From Nageia nagi (taxonomy: Eukaryota > Pinophyta): DNA of 64,000 bases. Under the pieces are notes generated by a model. That model ran no database searches and had not been told where the DNA came from. It saw only the letters and a list, made by a program, of their open reading frames with translations. Below are positions 12,688-21,862 of this stretch, piece after piece. The translations under genes and the position numbers were made by a program. Numbering within the stretch: position 1 is the first letter of the stretch; each line of letters opens with the position of its first letter. Location: positions 18,972,001 to 19,036,000 of the forward strand of contig JBITNC010000002.1 in assembly GCA_050084985.1 (NCBI GenBank), given 5' to 3'.

Positions 12688-12842
12688 GGATATGCACAAA
12701 ATGGATACATTGAAAGGGTCTGCAAATTGTTTGACAAAAAAAATGCTTCATCGAAATGCAGTCTTATGGACTGTAATGGTCGATGGATATATACAAAATG
12801 GATACGTTGAAAGGGTCTATGAATTGTTTGACAGGATGCCTC
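12688..12842 (+). pseudogene. PPR-protein gene fragment captured in E3 leader
   Basis: Two consecutive pentatricopeptide motifs are readable: GYAQNGYIERVCKLFDK, then after a one-base frame change in an A-run at about 12737-12744, NAVLWTVMVDGYIQNG followed by YVERVYELFDRMP. The RN.V.W..M..GY.QNG...A..LFD.MP pattern is that of plant organellar RNA-binding PPR proteins of the PLS type. Only about two repeats are present and no start codon or domain end, so it is a fragment. It lies just before a fragment of an unrelated gene, which points to capture of pieces from two loci. Confidence 0.85.
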
Positions 12843-12930
12843 ACGATGTCTCTCTATCACCAGCCCCATCGCACCCATCCACTGTTCAGACCTCCATGGC
12901 TACCCACAATCACCTTCGCTCACGGTCCCC

Positions 12931-13300
12931 AACCCGAACCTGGATGAACTGCCCGAGATTCCTATGGTTTGGAGTGCAAGTGAAGATGGCACCTTAAGGT
13001 AGCATAATTTTCATGAGAATGCTCTATGACCTCCTATTGGATCGACTAGTTGGGAATGTCGTAACATGCTGCTTGACCTTCATTTTGGAGCAAAGAAATC
13101 TTTGGCTAATACACCTAAACATATCCTTGCTTTGAAGTCATGTGATATCAATGCAGCTCATCCTCATCAACTACTTGTTGGTGGAAGTGATACTTTTGCT
13201 CGTCTTTATGATCGATGGATGCTACCTCCATTAAGCTCTTCTCAAATTTCATCAAAACACCACCCTGTGTGTGTTATATCTGTCCAACTCATCTATCTAA
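12931..13300 (+). pseudogene. WD40-protein gene fragment (ASG2/WDTC1-like) captured in E3 leader
   Basis: The frame reads MVWSASEDGTLR, then WECRNMLLDL, SLKSCDI, LLVGGSDTFARLYDRW and MLPPL. After a frame change near 13250 it reads TPPCVCYICPTHLS. These blocks match, from memory, the middle WD40 repeats of plant WDTC1/ASG2, a predicted CUL4-DDB1 substrate receptor. Two stops interrupt it (a TAG after GTLR and a TGA after HENAL), and no introns are apparent across about 370 bases. It could come from a processed transcript or from one exon. A similarity search would settle the parent gene. Confidence 0.78.
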
Positions 13301-15217
13301 TAATATCACATTTTGGGATGCTATACGATGCTGCATAACAATAGCTCTTTTGAGCATAGGGTTTACTATCTGTGTTGACTCCATTATGTTGTAAAGGATT
13401 TTATGGCCTCAAATGGAAGTTCTTTGGTTTAATTCTATCTTGAACCATAGTTCTGAATGGGGTCTTGAAGAAAAGAGGTCTTACCGTATCCCCCCCTCCT
13501 CACGGTGGCGGTCTCCAATGCTAATAACCTACGCAACCTTCTCCCTCCTTCCCCACCGTCTAATCTTCTCCCACTTTGTTTGTACATTTAATTTTTTTTG
13601 TTGACTACTTTTTACCTTCTTTAAATGCATTTCCAAAAGCAATGTATACTCCTTCTTGGTAAGGGAAGGGTAGCCATCACTATTTTACCTATCTGCATTT
13701 ATTTTTTTTGACTTGGAGTGCTTGAGGTAAAAGGAGCATTAACTAAGCATAGGTCTCCTTTCTTTTACATTATTATTTGTAAGCTCTCTAGAAGCAAACG
13801 TATACTTTTTGGTAGGCATTTAATATTTTTTGCTTACAAGTCATTGTTTCTTATTAAATGCACTTAGAAGTATTTATACTCCAACTTTAAGCATATTGAC
13901 TATAATACTTTAAAGTAAGTAGATACATCATTACTCTTCAATGCTATCCAATTTGTTTTTAGAAAAATGTGGCAAATAAAGTTAATTCTTTAGGAGTATA
14001 TTTTTTGCCTTAAAGTTTGGTAATTTACTTAGGTAAAATGATAAATATTAGTGTAACATTAACACTTTAAGGTATTTTTTACCTAAGTATTTTTCATATT
14101 TCCTAAAAGGGAAACCTATGCTATTTTTTAAGTAAACAAGGGAAATTTTTTTACTTAAAATATAAATGCATACTTAAAAGACAATTTATTTTAGCATACA
14201 AGTTTTCAAGGATAAAATTTTAAGTAAAAAAGGGGGAATTTGTATAGTTTTTTTTTACTTAAAAATTTATCTAGATCTTGCATGCTAAAATTGTAATGCA
14301 TGCCTCTTAATCTTGTGTAGGAATAAAGCATGCTTAGTACTTAAAATTTTAAATGATGCATGTTTATTACTTAATTTTTAAGTTATGGAATAATGCATGT
14401 TTAATTTTTTAAAGTTATGGATTAATGCTAAGTAGGACTTAGCCTTTTTTTAAATTCATTAAAGTGATTGAATGAATTTATGAAATTGAGCAAAGTATGC
14501 AAAATGTAAAAATGTCCTTTAGGGGTTAGTACAAAATCCATTGGACTCTTAAGGTTTCAAGTTCATGTGGATGATGTATTTTTAATACTTTACTTTATAT
14601 TTTTTCATAATTGCTTTATACTTATAAAATGCAAAATATTGAAAGTAACCCCTAAAATGAACACATCCGCATGTACTTTTCCACAACATGACTTATTTGG
14701 GGAGCCACGAGGTGAAGACAGGGCAGACTAGAGCCTTTTTAGTTCGAAGAACCAAGTGGTGGTAAATCTGTCTTGATTGTCCCTAAGACCTTTGTTGGAT
14801 TGTACATAACTTTATTAGGTGGAAAGGCATGTGTGTAGTGATACCACATGTTCGCACGTCCATTCAGGGATTATCTTGATAACCTAGGAAGAAAACTGAA
14901 AACCTTAATCAAGATAATTAAAATGGCTGATCCAAGATATGTCAGATCCTTGGAAAATAGTTGGTACTTCTCCTTAAGAGAGTATATTACTAACCAAGGT
15001 GAACTGGTTGAGGATTGGTAGTACTTGGGCTCCACTCTGTGGGCATCCAGGTGAAGGCCTAATTCTATACAAGAAAACAACCTCAACTTTATCCTTCTTC
15101 TGATCTTGGTTTATAAGTTTGCACATGTGGGACATGTTTACTTATCAATGTTTTATTTGTATAGATGGTAAATTGTAGAAATTTATTCATCCTTCTTGCT
15201 TATTTACTTTTGTAGCA

Positions 15218-16722
15218 ATGGTTGAAACCTTCATACCCAAGCATATATTCGATGGTTCCAACTTCAGCATATGGGAACCTCACATGAAAGCTGAGTTACA
15301 AGCAAGGAAGTTGTGGCAGATAGTTAATGAAGACTTGGTTGCTCCTACAGATGAGAAGGCTCTTGAAATCTACAACTCAAAGAATGAGTTAGCAACTTCA
15401 ATGATTTATCATGCAATTTCAGATGATGTACTTCTCATGATCTCTTCTTCAACATTAGCAAAGGAAGCTTGGGATAGGCTGAAGAAAATTTACCTTGGGT
15501 CAAAATTTTCAAGGAGGTTCACTATTTTACAAAAGTTGTTGCAATATCATCAAGGTGAAGATGAAAGTGCTTCTATTTACTTGAACAAAATCATTGACCT
15601 TAGGACACAATTGGTTGGTTGTGGGTGCAACTGGATCAATGATGAGTTCATGGTATTCATCATTCTTCAAAGCCTTTCTACAAAGTTCAGTAACTTTGTC
15701 ACGGTTATAGAAACTAGGCTCAATGATGAAGAAGATGTCATCTCTCTTTATAACCTTTCTAGACTCCTTCTGAAGCATGAGGAAACTTTGAATAAGAAAA
15801 TGTTGAACTTTTCTCCAAAGGATAATAACATTACTCTAGGAGCAACCAAAACTCCTTTCAAGAATAAGTTCAAACATTATAAATTAAAAGATAACAAATC
15901 CTCATCTACCTTCAGGAAGTATGAGAAAAAGGGAAACAATAATGGAAACTTCATGCAAAGGAATGCCAAAGCTAGATCAAGCAATCCAACACCTCAGGAA
16001 AATTTTGATGGAAATTGTAACTTTTGTGGCATCTTTGGGCACAAAGAGTATGATTGCCATAAAAAGAAATTTGCTCAAAAAGGCAAGGGAAATGCGAATG
16101 TGAAAAATTTCTATAATAAAAAGAAGAACAAGCATGTTGCTACTGTTGCCTACTACTCAATGACTCAAACTATTTCAAATGATTGGATTGTTGATTTAGG
16201 ATGCACTAATCACATGTGTTATGAAAAAGATAAGTTTGAAAACTTTCATAAGTACATGAAGGATGCAGTTGTGATAGGTGATAATTCAGTCCTTGATGTT
16301 CAAGGAATAGGGAGTGTGAAGATTCATGGAAAGGTTCTTGATAATATTTTTTATGTGCCTAAACTAAGGATGAATCTTATCTCCATAATTCAGATTACAA
16401 GAAAAGGATACTCATTTGAGTTTACCTCACACTCCTGGTGTGTTAAGAAAGGACTTGCCACCTTGATGAAAGGATCAATAAAGGATGACCTTTATATTGT
16501 GGATCAAGTTCCTTCAAAGATGTGTCTTGCTGCAAATGTTTGTTCAAAGGGTAATCTTTGGCATCAATGATTAGGGCACCTTAACCACAAGAGTATTCAA
16601 GATATGAAAAATCAAGAACTTGTGGAAGGTTTACCTAATATTTCACCCACATTTGGTCTCTGTGAAAGGTGCATTCTAGGAAAGATGAATAGGCAAAAGT
16701 TTGAAAAAGATAAGGTAACTCG
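15218..16722 (+). pseudogene. E3 gag-pol, 5' part (gag, protease, integrase start)
   Basis: It opens with MVETFIPKHIFDGSNF, the copia gag start, at the first ATG after the leader. Gag runs to a CX2CX4HX4C knuckle (CNFCGIFGHKEYDC). The protease follows, but its active site reads DLG in WIVDLGCTNHM where DSG or DTG is needed; E3b keeps DSG. A TGA at 16568-16570 follows LWHQ, where the integrase zinc domain begins, and the frame then continues as LGHLNHKSIQDM to the E2 insertion at 16722. The same TGA is present in E3b. The remaining integrase and RT lie beyond E2. Confidence 0.93.
16718..16722. other. Target site duplication of E2 (left copy)
   Basis: ACTCG immediately before the E2 5' LTR, repeated at 21863-21867 right after the 3' LTR. 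The undisturbed site, with a single copy, is in E3b at 50715-50719 on the minus strand. Confidence 0.95.
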
Positions 16723-17203
16723 TGTTGGAGTTTTGACTCCATAATATGTATTTTTGTAACATTCTGGAATAAATCCGCCCATGATAGAGATCACCGCCGA
16801 TCGCCATCGATTACCGCCGATTGTCATTGCCACCTTGCTTCCGATCATTGTCGATCCTATAAGATCGTTGTCGATCACTGTGTAGAGAAAATGATAGTGT
16901 GCAGGCAAAATGTGTTTTTTTTTGCAATAACTTTCTTGTTATTGATTATTTTGTCTTCATACTTTAGGGGTTTATTTATCATCGTATTAGGCATGTTTTA
17001 AGCTATGTTTGGAGTATTGTAATCACATGTTTAGCTACTTCTCTTAGACTGAGATGGCTATGGTTTGTAGTGTTGTTGAGAATGGTAAATTCTCTAACTT
17101 CTTGTTTGTAAGTTTGTAAACCTTATGGATTCCATTGTTGAGAACCCAAGGCTATATATTGACATTAATAAACCATGGAAAAAAAGTTCCATTATTTCTC
17201 TCA
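16723..17203 (+). repeat. E2 5' LTR, 481 bp
   Basis: TG/CA ends. It carries a CpG-rich cluster of GATCGCC / GATTACCGCC motifs at about 16785-16878 and is followed by the primer site after a 3-base spacer. Confidence 0.95.
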
Positions 17204-17206
17204 TTG

Positions 17207-17218
17207 TGGTATCAGAGC
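17207..17218 (+). other. E2 primer binding site (tRNA-Met type)
   Basis: TGGTATCAGAGC, three bases after the 5' LTR end. Confidence 0.92.
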
Positions 17219-17335
17219 TAGTTCAATCTATTGGGATTGAGTAGTGAGTGAGGTGACTTGTATGAAGTTTTGAAAGCTTCATTTGAGGAGGATCCAACAA
17301 CTCTTGGAAGAAGATTGTCAATTGTGATTGTAGCA

Positions 17336-20300
17336 ATGGCAAATTCAAATGGGAATGTTCTAATTCTAGAATTCAAAGGAGAGAACTATGATTATTGGTC
17401 TACCAAAATGAGGCATTTGCTCATTGGTAAAGGCTATTGGGATATCATAAAAGAAGGCTATGTTGAACCTACTGATTGGAGTCTAGTTCCAGCTACCCAA
17501 AAGCAAACCTTGAAGGAGGCACAAAAGAAGAATAGCATGGCAATGCACTTCATTCAAGCTTCCTTAGATGAATCGATTTATCCAAGAATCACAAGTTGCA
17601 CTTCAGCCCAAGAAGCTTGGAAAGTCTTGAAGGAGAGCTATGAAGGTAGCAAATAAGTCAAGCAAGTGAGGTTGCAAACTCTCAAAATGGAGTTTGAAAA
17701 TCTCAGGATGAGAGAAGATGAGAAGGTTGGAGACTATTGTTTGAAAGCCAAGATTGTGTAGACAAAATGAGAGCCCTTGTGATTGAGGAGAGTAAGGATC
17801 TATCTACTCTCACCTATGATCAGCTCATAGGATCATTAATGTCTCATGAGGAAAGGTTTTCTTCAACTCCACATCTTAGAGGCATGGAAGAAAAAGCTTT
17901 TTCATCCAAAGAGGGTGAAACTAGTGGCCAAGCCAAAGATCATGGAAGAGGTAGAGGAAGATCTCCCTTTAGAGGAAGAGGAAGAAAAGGTCCTCAAGGT
18001 AGAGGAAGTGGAAGAGGTGATAAAAGTAACAAGCAATGTTACTATTGCCATAAATATGGACACTTTGAGAAAGAGTGTAGAACAAAGGCTACAAATGAAG
18101 CAAAGGAGAGTGCAAACTATGGAGAGGAAGGAGAGCCTTCTTCACTCTTCTTGTCATATGGAAAATCTTATCAAAGCATGGGACAAACATGGCTTCTTGA
18201 TACTGGTTGTAGCAATCATATGACTAGTAATGGAGAATTATTTTCTTCAATCAATAACTCATATAAGTCCAAGATCACTCTTGGAGATGATAAAGCCTTG
18301 CATGTTGAAGGCATTGGAGCTATGGATGTGCACACCAAAGAAGGTATTAAGAAGGTAAAGGATGTTTATCATATTCCCAATTTGAAGCATAATCTCTTGA
18401 GTGTTGGTCAAATGATGGAGCACAATTATAGTCTTTTATTTGTAAAGAATGCTTGCAAGATTTTTGATAGTGGGAATAGGCTTGTTACTACTATTCCAAT
18501 GACCAAAAATGGATTGTTCCCTCTCAAATTTGAGGAGCAAGGTACCAATTTTGCACATGTGGATATTGATAATAAAAATTGGTTGTGGCACTTGAGATAT
18601 GGGCATTTAAATTTCTCAAGTTTGAAGACATTGGCTTCTCAAGAGATGGTTTATGGGCTTCCAAAAGTAGATGATCCAAAGAAGATTTGTGAAGGATGAG
18701 TATTGGGAAAGCATTCAAGAGAAAGCTTTCCAAAAGATCAAGCATGGAGGGCTTCCTATCCCCTACAATTGGTGCATAGTGATTTGTGTGGACCTATGCA
18801 AACTCAAAGTCTTGGTAAGAACTACTACTTCCTCACTTTCATTGATGATTTTTCAAGAATGTGTTGGGTGTACCTCTTGAAAACTAAAGATGATACATTT
18901 GATAAATTCAAATAATTCAAAATAAAAGTAGAAAATGAAAGTGGGTATGCAATCAAGTGTTTAAGAAGCGATAGAGGAGGTGAATTTTGTTCTAATGAAT
19001 TCTTCAATTTTTGTAATAATTGTGGAATTAAAAGGCAATTAACAAGTGCATACACACCACAACAAAATGGAGTGGCTGAAAGAAAGAATACAACCTTGAA
19101 TAATATGGCTAGAAGTATGCTCCAAACTAAGAATTTATCAAATATGTATTGAGGGGAGGCAATTAGGATAGCCATGTATCTCTTGAATAGATGTCCTACC
19201 TCTAGTTTGGATGGGGTGACACCATATGAAGCTTGGTATGGCAAAAAGCCAATTGTTGCACATTTGAAAGTTTTTGGTTGTTTAGCCTATGCTCATGTTC
19301 CAAAAGAAAATAGGCAAAAGCTTGATGCAAAATGTGAACCATGTATCTTTATTGGGTATTGTGAAAATACCAAAGCATGGAGATTGTACAATCCAAAAAT
19401 TGAAAAGCTTATTGTATCTAGAGATGTGATTTTTGATGAAGGGGGAGCATGGGGTCATCAAAAATACTATTTGGATGGTGATTCTAATAATAGTGGCTCT
19501 CCAAATGTGCAAGTAAAGATTCAGCTCAAGCAAGCAAAGATACCTCAAGATGGCAATCAAGTAAGTTCTTCCAATTCTAGCCCATGTTCTTCACCAAGTT
19601 CAAAATCCTCAAGTGATGGTTCTTTGGAGGAAGCAAAAATAAATTTAAAGAAACATAAGCAATTTTTGATTGATCATCAATCATCACAAATGCTTGATCA
19701 AAACTTTGGTAGAAGAATAACAAGAGCACAAGCTAAAGAAATGGAAAGTGTTGTTAATAATCTTCAAAATATGCACTTGTATGGAGATAGCAATGATGGT
19801 GAATCAAAAGGTGATGTGGTAAATTATGCTTTGATGAGTATAATTAATGTCGAACCTTCTTGTTATGAAATTGCATGTACTAATGATTTGTGGATGAAAG
19901 CAATGCAAAAGGAGATGGACTCCATCAAGAAAAATGATACTTGGGAGCTAGTTGAGCTTCCACAAGGAAAGAAGGTAGTAGGCTCCAAGTGGGTCTACAA
20001 GACAAAGTATAATGCAAATGGCACTATTCAAAAACACAAAGCAAGACTAGTGGCAAAAGGTTTCACTCAAATGTATGGCATTGATTATGAGGAGACTTTT
20101 GCACCCATTGCAAGGCAAGAGACAATTAGATTGGTTCTATCCTTGGCTACCCAAAAAGGATGGAGTGTGCATCACCTTGATGTGAAGAGTGCATTCTTGA
20201 ATGGATACATACAAGAAGAGGTATATGTACAACAACCTCAAGGATTTGAGATCCAAGGCAAAGAGGACATGGTCTACAAATTGAAGAAGGCCTTGTATGG

Positions 20301-21411
20301 CCTCAAACAAGCTCCTAGAGCTTGGTACTCAAGGATTGATGGATACTTTCATCAATATGGTCTTGTGAAAAGCAAGAGTGAGCCTACTCTTTATTATTTA
20401 AAAAAATGTAATGATATTATGATTGTATGCTTGTATGTAGATGATTTGATTTACATGGGAAGCAATGATAGGATGAATGAAGAGTTTAAAGAGTCTATGA
20501 TGAAAGAGTTTGATATGAAAGACCTAGGTCTCATGCATTATTTCCTAGGTATGGAAGTGTATCAAAATGATAGTGAAATTTTTATTTGTCAAACCAAATA
20601 TGCCAAAGATATGTTGTCCAAACATGGTATGGAAAATTGTAAACCAGTTCCTACTCCAATTGGTCATGGGGAGTTATTGAGTAAGGAAGATGGTAGTGAA
20701 AGGGTAGATGTCATCACATATAGGAGTATGGTTGGGAGTCTTATGTTTCTCACTAATACTTGTCCAGATATTACATGTGCTATTTCTTTTGTTTCTAAGT
20801 ACATGAGTGAACCTACCGAGACTCACATGAAGCCTACCAAGAGGATCATGAGGTACATCAAAGGCACCATTGGTTTTGGCATCCATTACTACAAAGAAAG
20901 CAAGGTGAAACTTGTTGGCTATAGTGATTCAGATTGGGGAAGCAATATTGATGATAGAAAGTCTACTTCTAGAAATTGCTTCAACATTGGATCAGGACTA
21001 ATCACATGGAGTTCTAAGAAGCAAACAACTATTACACTATCTTCTACAGAGGTAGAATACATTGCAATCACAAGTGCAAGCACCCAAGCATTGTGGTTGA
21101 GAAAGATTCTTGAAGAACTTGGTGAGCAACAAAGAGATGCTACTAAGTTGTTTTGTGATAATGCTAGTGCAATTCAACTTGTAAACAATCCAGTACATCA
21201 CAGTAGGTCCAAACATTTTGATATGAAATACCATGTCATTAGATACATGGTGGAGAAGAAGATTGTTGATTTGGAACACATCAACACCAAGGAGAATATA
21301 GCGGATTTATTTACCAAAGGAGTAAACAAAACTCAGTTTATGATACTGAGAGACTTGCTAGTTAGTCACCTTAGCATCAAGGGGGAGCATGTTGGAGTTT
21401 TGACTCCATAA
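17336..21411 (+). pseudogene. E2 gag-pol polyprotein, broken
   Basis: Start chosen at MANSNGNVLILEFKG (17336), matching the E1 gag start. In order: gag, a region rich in RGRGR, knuckle CYYCHKYGHFEKEC, protease LLDTGCSNHM, integrase ([18 protein letters not shown]), RT with YVDD at about 20433-20444, and RNase H (SSTEVEY). Breaks: a TAA after YEGSK at 17654; a frame change with loss of roughly 27 residues of gag near 17755, judged against E1; a TGA at 18697 in the integrase zinc region; a TAA at 18913; and a TGA at 19150 where E1 has Trp. The last 745 codons, 19174-21411, are open and cover the integrase end through RNase H. The frame ends inside the 3' LTR. Confidence 0.94.
21379..21389 (+). 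other. E2 polypurine tract
   Basis: AAGGGGGAGCA directly before the 3' LTR. Confidence 0.9.
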
Positions 21412-21862
21412 TATGTGTTTTTGCAACATTTTAGAATAAATCCGCCTATGATAGAGATCACCACCGATCGCCATTGATTACCGTCAATCATCATTACCGC
21501 CGATCGTTGCTGATCCTATAAGATCGCTATCGATCACTGTGTAGAGAAAACGATAGTGTGCAGGTAGAATGTGTTTATTTTTGCAATAACTTTCTTGTTA
21601 TTGATTATTTTGTCTTCATACTTTATGGGTTTGTTTGTCATCATATTAGGCATGTTTTAAGCTATGTTTGGAGTATTGTAATCACATGTTTAGCTACTTC
21701 TCTTGGACTAAGATGGCTATGGTTTGTAGTGTTGTTGAGAATGGTAAATTCTCTAACTTCTTGTTTGTAAGTTTGTAAACCTTGTGGATTCCATTGTTGA
21801 GAACCCAAGGCTATATATTGACATCAATAAACCATGGACAAAAAGCTCCATTATTTCTCTCA
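21390..21862 (+). repeat. E2 3' LTR, 473 bp
   Basis: Pairs with 16723-17203. The CpG-rich motif cluster (about 21452-21538) is shorter by roughly one unit and has many CpG sites changed to TpG or CpA compared with the 5' copy. It is followed by ACTCG. Confidence 0.95.

Larger units (their letters stand above)
12108..15217 (+). other. E3 leader, about 3.1 kb, between primer site and gag
   Basis: Copia leaders are usually short, so this length is unusual. It contains a (TA)n run at about 12358-12420, AT-rich DNA, the gene-derived segment at 12688-13300, a C-rich patch to about 13570, then AT-rich sequence. The last part (about 14640-15217) is clearly shared with E3b (52225-52830), for example the block GGGGAGCCACGAGGTGAAGA. 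That makes the leader a family trait, not a chance insertion. Confidence 0.8.
16723..21862 (+). mobile_element. E2, Ty1/copia retrotransposon nested in E3
   Basis: The LTRs at 16723-17203 and 21390-21862 both begin TGTTGGAGTTTTGACTCC and end TTTCTCTCA. A normal primer site, full copia domain order and an AAGGGGGAGCA polypurine tract lie between them, with ACTCG duplicated on both sides. The LTRs differ at roughly 30 positions plus a gap of about 8 bases, nearly all transitions. The element interrupts the E3 integrase. Its proteins resemble those of E1. Confidence 0.96.

Noticed and set aside
12647-12997. A 116-codon frame over the PPR-like segment that might be a small gene
   Set aside because: Only the middle third reads as PPR. 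The ends run out of frame into unrelated sequence and the WD40 fragment follows in another frame.
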